From NCBI GenBank assembly GCA_000955875.1, contig JYOE01000024.1:124568-188567 (forward strand): a DNA stretch of 64,000 bases, read 5' to 3'. Under the pieces are notes generated by a model. It was given only the letters and a program-made list of their open reading frames with translations, had not been told where the DNA came from and searched no databases. A program made the translations under genes and the position numbers. This DNA is from Terrabacter sp. 28 (GTDB taxonomy: Bacteria; Actinomycetota; Actinomycetes; Actinomycetales; Dermatophilaceae). Shown here one piece after another: positions 16,544 to 24,539 of this stretch. Within the stretch, counting starts at the first letter, position 1. Every line of letters begins with the position of its first letter.

Positions 16544-17301
16544 CTGCCGTCGTCGACCTGCGCGGCGTCTCGAAGTCGTTCGGCCCGCACCGGGTGCTCG
16601 ACGGCGTCGACCTCGAGCTCGCCGAGGGCACCGTGACCGTCATCCTCGGGCCGTCCGGCTCCGGCAAGTCGACCCTCCTGCGCACCATCAACCATCTCGA
16701 GAAGGTGGACCGGGGGCAGGTGCGTGTCAACGGCACCCTCATCGGCTACCGGCAGGTGGGGGAGCGGCTGCACGAGCTGCCCGAGCGCGAGGTGCTGCGG
16801 CAGCGCAGCCGCATCGGCTTCGTCTTCCAGAGCTTCAACCTGTTCCCCCACCTCACCGTGCTCGACAACGTCGTGGAAGCGCCGGTCTCGTCGCAGCGTC
16901 GACGCCGCCACGAGGTGGAGCCTGAAGCCCGGGCCCTACTCGAACGGGTCGGACTGGGAGACAAGGCCGCTGCCTACCCGAGGCAGCTCTCAGGAGGCCA
17001 GCAGCAGCGCGTGGCCATCGCGCGTGCACTGGCGTTGCAGCCCGACGTCATCCTCTTCGACGAGCCGACGTCGGCCCTGGACCCCGAGCTCGTCGGCGAG
17101 GTGCTCGCCGTCATCAAGGAGCTTGCCCGCGAGGGGGCCACCCTCGTCGTGGTGACGCACGAGATCGGTTTCGCCCGCGAGGTCGCCGACACCGTCGTCT
17201 TCCTCGGCGAGGGACGTGTCGTCGAGCAGGGACCCCCGGGTCAGGTCATCGACCACCCGCGCCACGAGCGAACCCGCGCCTTCATCGACCGCGTCCTCTG
17301 A
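16540..17301 (+). CDS. Amino-acid ABC transporter ATP-binding protein (GlnQ/TcyC type)
   Basis: A 253-residue ATPase with Walker A GPSGSGKST near residue 34, Q-loop FVFQSFNLFPHLTVLDNV, signature LSGGQQQRVAIARAL and Walker B VILFDEPTSALDPE, the standard PAAT ATPase set. It powers the permease encoded immediately upstream, with which it overlaps by 4 nt. Slightly unusual is the insertion LIGYRQVGERLHELPERE between Walker A and the Q-loop, seen in some cystine and sulfur-compound transporters. An 82-nt gap with GAGAGGAG separates it from the first receptor gene. Confidence 0.92.
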   Translation: MTAVVDLRGVSKSFGPHRVLDGVDLELAEGTVTVILGPSGSGKSTLLRTINHLEKVDRGQVRVNGTLIGYRQVGERLHELPEREVLRQRSRIGFVFQSFNLFPHLTVLDNVVEAPVSSQRRRRHEVEPEARALLERVGLGDKAAAYPRQLSGGQQQRVAIARALALQPDVILFDEPTSALDPELVGEVLAVIKELAREGATLVVVTHEIGFAREVADTVVFLGEGRVVEQGPPGQVIDHPRHERTRAFIDRVL

Positions 17302-17383
17302 CGCCCGCCCGACCAACCACACCTCCGGCCGCCACGGCCACCCGCTGACTCGCGCCCGTCCCAGGGTGCCGAGAGGAGACCTC

Positions 17384-18394
17384 ATGTCCGCACGTCCGCA
17401 CACCCTCCGCCGTCCGACCACGTATGCCGTCACCGTCCTCGGGCTCGCTGGCGCCGTCGCACTCGCCGCCTGCTCCGGTTCCGCCGAGGCGAGCTCGTCG
17501 TCCGTGCCTGCGGCCGGGACGGCGTCCGCAGCCGCCGCCGGCATCAACACCTCGCCAGAGCAGAACCGCGTCACGGCCACCAAGGACGAGAAGGCAGCGG
17601 CACTGCTGCCCAGAGCGATCCGCGACCGTGGCACGATCACGGCCGCGAACGCCGGTGCCGGCGGCGGCACGCCTCCGCTCGTCTTCACGGCCGACGACGA
17701 CAAGACCGTCATCGGTGTCGAGGTCGACCTCGCCCACCTCTTCGCCGACAAGCTCGGGCTCAGGGTCGAGACGCCGGCGACGAGCTGGGAGAACGTCTTC
17801 CTCGGCATCGACTCCGGCCGGTACGACGTCGCCCTGACCAACGTCACCGTCACCGAGGAGCGCAAGGAGAAGTACGACTTCGCCACCTACCGCAAGGACG
17901 ACCTGGCCTTCGAGGCGCCCAAGGGCGGCACGTGGAAGGTCAACAGCGGCAGGGACATCGCCGGCAAGACCATCGCCGTCGGCTCCGGCACGAACCAGGA
18001 GAAGATCCTTCTCGACTGGAACGAGGCCAACGTGAAGGCAGGCCTCCAGCCCGCGACAGTCAAGTACTTCCAGTCCCAGACCGACTACTACCTCGCACTC
18101 TCCTCGCACCGCATCGACGCGTACTTCGGCCCCAACCCGAGCGTCGCCTACCACGTGGCGACCAGCGGGCAGACGGAGGCCATCGGGCACTTCTCCGGCG
18201 CCGGCGACAAGCTGCAGGGCCTCATCGCCGTCCTCACGAAGAAGGGCTCGGGCCTCGCAGCGCCCTACGCCGCTGCCATCAACTCGGCCATCGCCGACGG
18301 CAGCTACGCCAAGGTGCTCCAGCGCTGGAACCTCGGCACCGAGGGGCTCGAGAAGTCCGAGGTCAACCCGCCCGGCCTGCCCAAGACCAGCTGA
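17384..18394 (+). CDS. Amino-acid ABC transporter substrate-binding lipoprotein (paralogue 1)
   Basis: A 336-residue SBP_bac_3-type receptor. The signal peptide ends in the lipobox LAAC at about residues 26-29. The mature domain carries PLVFTADDDKTVIGVEVDLA and TSWENVFLGIDSGRYDVALT, then EERKEKYDFATYR, typical of family 3 solute-binding proteins for amino acids. Length, including an about 50-residue linker after the lipid anchor, exceeds the usual 260. It is clearly paralogous to the next gene, sharing the WENxFxGxDSG and EERKEKYDFATYR blocks, so the importer may take two related ligands. GAGAGGAG precedes the ATG. Confidence 0.9.
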   Translation: MSARPHTLRRPTTYAVTVLGLAGAVALAACSGSAEASSSSVPAAGTASAAAAGINTSPEQNRVTATKDEKAAALLPRAIRDRGTITAANAGAGGGTPPLVFTADDDKTVIGVEVDLAHLFADKLGLRVETPATSWENVFLGIDSGRYDVALTNVTVTEERKEKYDFATYRKDDLAFEAPKGGTWKVNSGRDIAGKTIAVGSGTNQEKILLDWNEANVKAGLQPATVKYFQSQTDYYLALSSHRIDAYFGPNPSVAYHVATSGQTEAIGHFSGAGDKLQGLIAVLTKKGSGLAAPYAAAINSAIADGSYAKVLQRWNLGTEGLEKSEVNPPGLPKTS

Positions 18395-18441
18395 CCTGCC
18401 GGCCCGCGCACTCGAAACCACACCTCAGGAGACGAAACACC

Positions 18442-19467
18442 ATGAGCACCAGCCAGATCCACATGACCTCACGGCGCCGCGCCCTGCTGGCAGCGACCGC
18501 CTTCCTCACCACCGCGACGACGCTCGGCGCCTGCGCCGACCCGGGCCCGACGGGCACCGCCGAGGTCGACCCGAAGGACCTGGGCGGCTCGAAGGTCCTG
18601 CCCGTCTCGTTCGACACGTCGGCCGTCCAGAAGCGCCCCACCGGCACGCTGCACCCCGAGATCGCAGCCGAGCTCCCCGCGTCCGTCAAGGCCGGCGGCA
18701 CCCTCGTCATCGGCAGCGGCGGCGCAGGGGGCGGCATACCTCCTCTCGCGTTCACGGCGGACGACAACCGCACGCCGATCGGCGTCGAGGTCGACGTCGC
18801 CCACCTCGTCGCCGACGTCCTCGGCCTGAAGCCCGAGGTGCGGACGACGAGCTGGGAGAACCTCTTCATCGGCGTCGACTCCGGCAAGTACCAGGTGGCG
18901 ATCTCGAACGTCGGCGTCTCGGAGGAGCGCAAGGAGAAGTACGACTTCGCCACCTACCGGCTGGGCCTGCACGCCTTCGAGGCCAAGAAGGGCTCGAACC
19001 TTCGAGTCACGGGGCCGGCCGACATCTCCGGCAAGAGGGTCGCCGTCGGCTCGGGCACCCTCCAGGAGGCCATCCTGCTGCGCTGGAACGAGGCGAACGC
19101 CAAGGCGGGCCGCGCCCCGGCCGAGCTCGTCTACTACCAGGGCACGACCGAGTACTACCTGGCCCTCGACTCCGGCCGCATCGACCTCTACCTCGGCCCC
19201 AACCCGACGGCGACATACCACGTCGTCACGGCGGCCAGGACGCAGATCGTCGGCACGGTGTCGTCGAGCTACCCCATCCCGGGGAAGGTCGGGGTGCTCA
19301 CGAAGAAGGGCAGCGGCCTGGCGAAGCCCGTCTCCGACGCGATCAACGCCGCCATCGCCGACGGCAGCTACGCGAAGGTGCTCGAACGCTGGGGGCTCAC
19401 CGCAGAGGCGGTCCCGGCGTCCGAGGTCAACCCCTCCGGACTGCCCAAGCCCACCGAGACCAAGTGA
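18442..19467 (+). CDS. Amino-acid ABC transporter substrate-binding lipoprotein (paralogue 2)
   Basis: A 341-residue receptor paralogous to the previous gene. It begins with a twin-arginine-like TSRRRALLAATAFL and a lipobox LGAC, so it may be exported folded. The mature part repeats the family 3 pattern: PLAFTADDNRTPIGVEVDVA, TSWENLFIGVDSGKYQVAIS and EERKEKYDFATYRLG. Ligand-contact segments differ between the two paralogues (VNSGRDIAGKTIAVGSG against VTGPADISGKRVAVGSG), consistent with different preferences. CAGGAG lies upstream. It sits 9 nt before the FMN reductase gene. Confidence 0.9.
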   Translation: MSTSQIHMTSRRRALLAATAFLTTATTLGACADPGPTGTAEVDPKDLGGSKVLPVSFDTSAVQKRPTGTLHPEIAAELPASVKAGGTLVIGSGGAGGGIPPLAFTADDNRTPIGVEVDVAHLVADVLGLKPEVRTTSWENLFIGVDSGKYQVAISNVGVSEERKEKYDFATYRLGLHAFEAKKGSNLRVTGPADISGKRVAVGSGTLQEAILLRWNEANAKAGRAPAELVYYQGTTEYYLALDSGRIDLYLGPNPTATYHVVTAARTQIVGTVSSSYPIPGKVGVLTKKGSGLAKPVSDAINAAIADGSYAKVLERWGLTAEAVPASEVNPSGLPKPTETK

Positions 19468-19476
19468 GGCGCTGAC

Positions 19477-20604
19477 ATGGCCACCATCGTCACCCTGTCG
19501 TCAAGCCCGTCGGCGTCGTCGCGCACCGACGCGGTCCTGGGTCACGTCGAACGCCGGCTGCGGGCACGAGGCCACGACGTCGAACGGGTCACCGTGCGTG
19601 ACCTCCCGGCCGAGGCCCTGCTCCGCGCCGACGCCGCCGACCCACGGATCGCGGCCGTCGTCGCCTCGATCACCGCCGCGGACGGTGTGGTCGTCACCAC
19701 GCCGGTCTACAAGGCCGCCTACACGGGCCTGCTCAAGGCCCTGCTCGACCTGCTCCCGCAGTACGCCCTGCGCGGCAAGACCGTGCTGCCCGTCGCGACC
19801 GGGGGCAGCCCCGCGCACGTCCTCGCCGTCGACTACGCGCTGCGACCGGTCCTCGTGTCGTTGGGCGCCGAGCACGTGACCCAGGGCTGGTTCGTGCTCG
19901 CCTCCGAAGTCACCGTCTTCGCCGAGGACGCGGGCGTGCTCCTGGCCGAGTCCGCGGCGCGCAACCTCCATCTCGTCACCGAGTCCTTCCTCACCCACCT
20001 CGCGCGGCACCGCAGCGAGCTGGTCACCGAGACCGACGACGACGTCGTGCTGCGCGTCTCGCCCGGTGACGACGCGGCCGCTCCGCTCCTCGAGGACCTC
20101 GTCGTCGAGTACGGCACCCGGTACGGGCTGTCGACACCGAACACGCAGCTGACGGAGGTTCCCGTCACCGACTTCGAGGCGCCGGACGGGGCCTTCCTCG
20201 TCATCCTCCGGGCCGGCCAGACCATCGCCGGTGGGGCGATCCGGCGCCACGACGACGAGACGGCCGAGGTGAAGCGGGTCTGGACGCACGCGCAGTTCCG
20301 GCGGCAGGGCCTGGCCCGAAGAGTGCTGCTCGAGCTCGAGCGCGCAGCGGCAGGACTGGGGTACAAGCGGATCCATCTCACCACGGGCCCGCGACAGCCG
20401 GAGGCGCGGGCGCTCTACCTCGCTGCCGGCTACCTGCCTGCGTTCGACCTGCATGCCGACCCCGAGTCGATCGGCCCACACGCCTTCGACAAGGAGCTCC
20501 CGGCCGGGACGCGCCACGTGGCGTTCGCGGCGGAGGCCCGCACGGCGGAGACGACGGTGCCCACGGAGCGAGCTGCGGCCTACCGCGACTGGGGCGCGGC
20601 GTGA
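19477..20604 (+). CDS. SsuE-like NAD(P)H:FMN reductase fused to a GNAT acetyltransferase
   Basis: A 375-residue fusion. Residues 1-180 are a flavodoxin-fold FMN reductase (LSSSPSASSRTDAVLGHV FMN loop; VVTTPVYKAAYTGLLKALLD; LPVATGGSPAHVLAVDYALR), the type that feeds FMNH2 to SsuD-like monooxygenases. Residues about 205-345 are a GNAT domain with the acetyl-CoA motif RRQGLARRVLLELE and the late A-LYLAAGYLPAF motif. The partners suggest one polypeptide supplying reduced flavin and N-acetylating the imported amino acid. Bacillus pathways for S-(2-succino)cysteine and S-methylcysteine use separate proteins for acetylation and oxygenation. It overlaps the next gene by 4 nt (GTGA). Confidence 0.87.
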   Translation: MATIVTLSSSPSASSRTDAVLGHVERRLRARGHDVERVTVRDLPAEALLRADAADPRIAAVVASITAADGVVVTTPVYKAAYTGLLKALLDLLPQYALRGKTVLPVATGGSPAHVLAVDYALRPVLVSLGAEHVTQGWFVLASEVTVFAEDAGVLLAESAARNLHLVTESFLTHLARHRSELVTETDDDVVLRVSPGDDAAAPLLEDLVVEYGTRYGLSTPNTQLTEVPVTDFEAPDGAFLVILRAGQTIAGGAIRRHDDETAEVKRVWTHAQFRRQGLARRVLLELERAAAGLGYKRIHLTTGPRQPEARALYLAAGYLPAFDLHADPESIGPHAFDKELPAGTRHVAFAAEARTAETTVPTERAAAYRDWGAA

Positions 20605-22610
20605 GCCTGCGGACGATCGTCGTCGTCGGCGGCGGCCCGCGGTCGCTCGGCCTCGTCGAACGGCTCGGCGCCAACGCGGCCACGCTCGTCCCACCGGGGG
20701 AGAGGGTCGAGCTGCACGTCATCGACCCGCACCCTCCGGGTGGCGGCCGCATCTGGCGGGCGGCGCAGTCGAGCCTGCTGTGGATGAACTCGGAGGCCCA
20801 GGACGTCACCGTGTTCACCGACGCGTCGGTGACCTGCGAAGGGCCGGTTCGCCCCGGCCCGTCGCTCGCCCAGTGGGCAGCCGGGGAGGAGGGCGGCTCA
20901 GCGGCTGCGGCCCTCGGCCCCAGGTCGTTCGCGCCCCGTGTCGTCCAGGCCGAGTACCTCGAGTGGGCCTGGCGACGTGCCGTGGACGCACTCCCGCGAC
21001 ACGTCACGGTCCACGTGCACGCCGACCGCGCGGTGTCCGTCGAGGACGTCGGCGAGTCCCAGCGGGTGACGCTGGCGTCCGGCCCGACGCTCCTGGCCGA
21101 CGTCGTGGTCCTCGCCCAGGGGTACCTCGAGCAGGCACCCGGCCCCGACGAGCAACGCCTGCTCGACGAGGCGACCGCGCACGGGCTGACCTACGTGCCT
21201 CCCGGACACACGGCAGACCTCGATCTCGGCGACCTGCGCCCGGGCGAGCCTGTCGTCGTGCGCGGCATGGGACTCGCCTTCGTCGACCTCTTCGTGCTCC
21301 TCGCCGAAGGTCGCGGGGGCCGGTTCACCGACGAGGGCGGCCACCTCACCTATCACCCGAGCGGACGGGAGCCGGTGCTCCACGTGGGGTCCCGGCGCGG
21401 TGTGCCGTACCACGCGAAGCTCGGCTACGAGATCCGCTCCACGACCGACGGACCGGCGCCGCTGCGACACCTGACGCGTGAGCGGCTCGCTGCGGTCGGC
21501 GCCGGCTCGGTCACTCTCGACTACCGCACGCAGGTGTGGCCGCTCGTCGTCCTCGAGCTCGCAGTCGCCCACTACCGCAGGTTGTTCGAGGCACACCCGG
21601 AGCGGACCCACGGCACCTTCGAGTCGCTCGAGCGCGCCCTCGTCGGCGCAGACCTCAGCGCGGACGGCCTGACGGGGGCGGCCCGCGCGTACCTCGCCGA
21701 CCCCGAGGACCTCTTCGACATCGATGCGATCGACCGTCCGCTGTCGGCCGGCGTCGACGACGACACCTCGGACGCCGACCTCCAGCGGCTCGTGGTCGAC
21801 CACGTCACCGCAGACCTGTGCCGACGCGCCGACCCGGAGCGCTCGGGCGACCGCGCCGTCTTCGACACGCTCCTCGGGGTGTATGCCGCCCTGGCCGAGC
21901 TCGTCGTGGCCGGACGCCTCCTCGACGAGGACCGCGTACGCCACGTCGAGGGCCGGTTCCACGGCCTCTTCTCGTTCCTGGCGAGCGGACCGCCACCGCG
22001 TCGGCTCGCCGAGCTGCTCGCGCTCCACCGCGCGGGCATCGTCCGCTTCCTCGGCCCGGACCTCGAGCTCGCCGTCGAGGACGGTGCCTTCGTGGGCCGC
22101 TCGGGCCGCCGCGAGGTGCGGGCCCGGGCAGCCGTCGACGCCCGGCTGCCCCGGCCCGACAGCTCACTCGTCACCGACCCCCTCGTGGCTGGTCTGCTCT
22201 CGACCGGCCAGCTGAGGTCCCGCCCCGTCACGGCCGCCGATGGCAGCACCCTCGGCGCAGGGCAGCTCGTCGCCGACCCGCGCGCGAGGGCGGTGCGCGC
22301 CGACGGGTCGGTGCATCCCCTGCGGTTCCTCCTCGGCCCGGCGGTCTCCGGGTCGGCCGGTGCCGGGGGTTTCTCCAGGCCGGGGTTCAACGGAGCCGGG
22401 TTCCGGCAGAACGACGCCGTGGCCCGCGACCTGCTGACCGTGCAGGTCGTGACCACCGCCCTGCGTCCCGATCGGGCCACCACCTCTCGATCCGCCCCCA
22501 TCCCGATCTCGCACGGAGCCGGCCACCACACCGCCGCACGAGACACCCGAACCATCACTTCATCCACCAACAGACCGACGACAGAAAAGGACCACCGCCA
22601 TGCCAGTTGA
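20601..22610 (+). CDS. FAD/NAD(P)-binding protein (NAD_binding_9 type)
   Basis: A 669-residue flavoprotein. The N-terminus TIVVVGGGPRSLGLVERL is a dinucleotide-binding fold with the G-G-G-P-R-S variant seen in the large FAD-NAD(P)-binding family (Pfam 13454), and WRAAQSSLLWMNSEAQDVTVF with GLAFVDLFVLL follow the family pattern. Such proteins recur beside luciferase-like monooxygenases in actinobacterial sulfur clusters; their reaction is not known to me. The last 55 residues or so are Thr/His/Arg-rich and contain the ribosome-binding region of the next gene, which overlaps by 11 nt. The GTG overlaps the preceding stop. Confidence 0.82.
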   Translation: MSLRTIVVVGGGPRSLGLVERLGANAATLVPPGERVELHVIDPHPPGGGRIWRAAQSSLLWMNSEAQDVTVFTDASVTCEGPVRPGPSLAQWAAGEEGGSAAAALGPRSFAPRVVQAEYLEWAWRRAVDALPRHVTVHVHADRAVSVEDVGESQRVTLASGPTLLADVVVLAQGYLEQAPGPDEQRLLDEATAHGLTYVPPGHTADLDLGDLRPGEPVVVRGMGLAFVDLFVLLAEGRGGRFTDEGGHLTYHPSGREPVLHVGSRRGVPYHAKLGYEIRSTTDGPAPLRHLTRERLAAVGAGSVTLDYRTQVWPLVVLELAVAHYRRLFEAHPERTHGTFESLERALVGADLSADGLTGAARAYLADPEDLFDIDAIDRPLSAGVDDDTSDADLQRLVVDHVTADLCRRADPERSGDRAVFDTLLGVYAALAELVVAGRLLDEDRVRHVEGRFHGLFSFLASGPPPRRLAELLALHRAGIVRFLGPDLELAVEDGAFVGRSGRREVRARAAVDARLPRPDSSLVTDPLVAGLLSTGQLRSRPVTAADGSTLGAGQLVADPRARAVRADGSVHPLRFLLGPAVSGSAGAGGFSRPGFNGAGFRQNDAVARDLLTVQVVTTALRPDRATTSRSAPIPISHGAGHHTAARDTRTITSSTNRPTTEKDHRHAS

Positions 22611-23739
22611 GTTCCTGGGCATCGCCGCCAACCACGACGGCACCGAGACCACCACCCGAAGCGGCGGCGCACTCGACCTCACCTACGCCACCAAGCTCGC
22701 CCGTGCGCACGAGGACAACGGCTGGGACCGCGTGCTCTTCGCCTACCACTCGGGCTCACCCGACCCGGCGCAGGTGGCCGCTCACGTCGCCGCGAACACC
22801 GAGCGGTTGAACCTCGTCGTCGCCCACCGGCCCAACACCGCCTACCCGACCCTCACGGCCAAGACCTTCGCCACCCTCGACCACATCAGCGGCGGCAGGT
22901 TCGAGGTGCACGTCATCACCGGTGGCAGCACCGCCGACCAGGCGGCCGAGGGCGACCACCTCGACAAGGACGCCCGCTACGCCCGCACCCGGGAGTTCAT
23001 CCAGATCCTCAAGCAGGCATGGACGAGCGACGCGCCGTTCGACTTCGACGGCGACCACTACCGCTTCGAGAACTTCCTCGCCGACGTCAAGCCGCTCCAG
23101 ACCCCGCGCCCGAGGATCTCGTTCGGCGGGTCGAGCCCGGCGGCATACGAGGTCGGGGCGCGCGAGGCGGACGTCTTCGCACTGTGGGGTGAGCCCCTGG
23201 CAGGCACCGCCGAGCAGATCGCCACGATCCGTGCCGCCGCCACCGCGGCGGGCAAGCCGCTCCCGACGATCCAGGTGGCCTTCCGGCCCATCATCGGCGC
23301 GACCGACGCACTCGCGTGGGAGCGCGCCGAGCGCACTCTGGGAGCGATCCGTGAGCAGCAGGAGACTGGCCACACGACACGAGGGCGGCTGCGCCGCAAC
23401 GGAACCCAGCCCGAGAACTCCGGGTCGCAGCGGCTTCTCGCCGCGGCGGAGAGCGGCGAGCGGCACGACCGTGCGCTGTGGACCGCCACCTCGGCGGCCA
23501 CCGGGGGAGGTGGCAACTCGACCGCGCTCGTCGGCACGCCCGAGACCATCGCGGCCGCCCTCCTCGACTACTACGACCTCGGCGTGCGCATCTTCTCGGC
23601 ACGCGGCTACGACCTCTACGACGACGCCGTCGACTTCGGCCGGCACGTCATCCCGCTCGTGCGCGCCGAGGTGGCCCGGAGAGAGGCCCGGCGAGAGGCC
23701 GCCGAGGGTGGCGCGAGCCGCGAGGAGGCCGTGGCATGA
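22600..23739 (+). CDS. SsuD-like FMNH2-dependent monooxygenase (LLM class)
   Basis: A 379-residue TIM-barrel luciferase-like monooxygenase. Family marks include ARAHEDNGWDRVLFAYHSGS, LVVAHRPNTAYPTLTAKTFATLD, SGGRFEVHVITGG and the C-terminal ALVGTPETIAAALLDYYDLGV, closely resembling alkanesulfonate monooxygenase SsuD. It would use FMNH2 from the reductase two genes upstream and O2 to cleave a C-S bond of a sulfonate, sulfoxide or thioether. AAAGGA precedes the ATG. The C-terminal about 20 residues are Arg/Glu/Ala-rich. It overlaps the DUF1684 gene by 4 nt. Confidence 0.9.
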   Translation: MPVEFLGIAANHDGTETTTRSGGALDLTYATKLARAHEDNGWDRVLFAYHSGSPDPAQVAAHVAANTERLNLVVAHRPNTAYPTLTAKTFATLDHISGGRFEVHVITGGSTADQAAEGDHLDKDARYARTREFIQILKQAWTSDAPFDFDGDHYRFENFLADVKPLQTPRPRISFGGSSPAAYEVGAREADVFALWGEPLAGTAEQIATIRAAATAAGKPLPTIQVAFRPIIGATDALAWERAERTLGAIREQQETGHTTRGRLRRNGTQPENSGSQRLLAAAESGERHDRALWTATSAATGGGGNSTALVGTPETIAAALLDYYDLGVRIFSARGYDLYDDAVDFGRHVIPLVRAEVARREARREAAEGGASREEAVA

Positions 23740-24539
23740 GCGCCCGTCGGTCCTGGACCCGGTGGCGGGCGACGCGTGAGGCGGAGCTCGCGGAGGAGCA
23801 CGGCTGGCTCTCGCTCACCGGGTTCGCCTGGCTGTCGGCCGAGCCCGCAGGCGTGCCGGGCCTGCCCGGGCTGTGGTGGGCCGATGACGAGGGGGCGCAC
23901 GTCAGGGCCGACGAGGGCGACGAACTCGCGACCGACGTCGGTCCCGTGGTCGGCACAGCGGGGGCGGACGTCGCCGAGAGTGGCTCGTTGCACTGGGTGA
24001 GGCACGGCGAGCGCGTGGTCGAGCTGCTGCGCAGGGGAGGGCGGCTGGCGGTGCGCACGCGCGACCCGCAGGCCCCTGCACGGCTCGCCTTCACCGGGGT
24101 TCCCACCTGGGACCACGACGCCGACTGGGTGCGGCCGGCCACGTTCACCCCGACGGCCGGGCCGGCGGCGGTCCAGGTGGGCACTGCCCGCGACGACCTC
24201 GTGCAGCTCGCCCGGGTCGTCGGCACCGTCGACGTCGACGTCGCGGGCGTACGCCACCGGCTCAGCGCCGTCCCCGCCGGCGACGGGCTCGCCCTGCTCT
24301 TCCACGACGCGACCAACGACGTCACGTCCGCGCCGTGGCGCACGGTCGTGACCGAGGCGCCGGACCCGGAGGGCAACCTCGTCGTCGACTTCAACCGGGC
24401 CGTCAACCTGCCGTTCGCCTTCAGCGACCACGGGACGTGTCCCGCACCGGTCAGCGGCAACCGCATCGCCGTGGCCGTCACAGCCGGGGAGAAGCGCCCT
24501 GAGAGACAGCCCGAGACCCCGGCGAAGCAGCCGGCATGA
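23736..24539 (+). CDS. DUF1684 domain protein
   Basis: A 267-residue protein with the DUF1684 layout: N-terminal WRATREAELAEEHGWLSLTGFAWL, central FTGVPTWDHDADWVRPATF and C-terminal VDFNRAVNLPFAFSDHGTC followed by NRIAVAVTAGEK. The best-conserved block of the family (D-F-N-R-A-x-N-P-P-C-A-F) is recognisable although the usual P-C reads L-P-F here, while the later T-C-P is kept. No reaction is known to me. It is locked between two luciferase-like monooxygenase genes by ATGA overlaps on both sides, which argues for a stoichiometric or channelled role in the same pathway. Confidence 0.85.
   Translation: MSARRSWTRWRATREAELAEEHGWLSLTGFAWLSAEPAGVPGLPGLWWADDEGAHVRADEGDELATDVGPVVGTAGADVAESGSLHWVRHGERVVELLRRGGRLAVRTRDPQAPARLAFTGVPTWDHDADWVRPATFTPTAGPAAVQVGTARDDLVQLARVVGTVDVDVAGVRHRLSAVPAGDGLALLFHDATNDVTSAPWRTVVTEAPDPEGNLVVDFNRAVNLPFAFSDHGTCPAPVSGNRIAVAVTAGEKRPERQPETPAKQPA

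Noticed and set aside
22440..22599. Separate small gene at the 3' end of the FAD/NAD(P)-binding protein gene
   Set aside because: The segment is in frame with the flavoprotein and has no independent ribosome site; it looks like a low-complexity tail containing the next gene's ribosome site.
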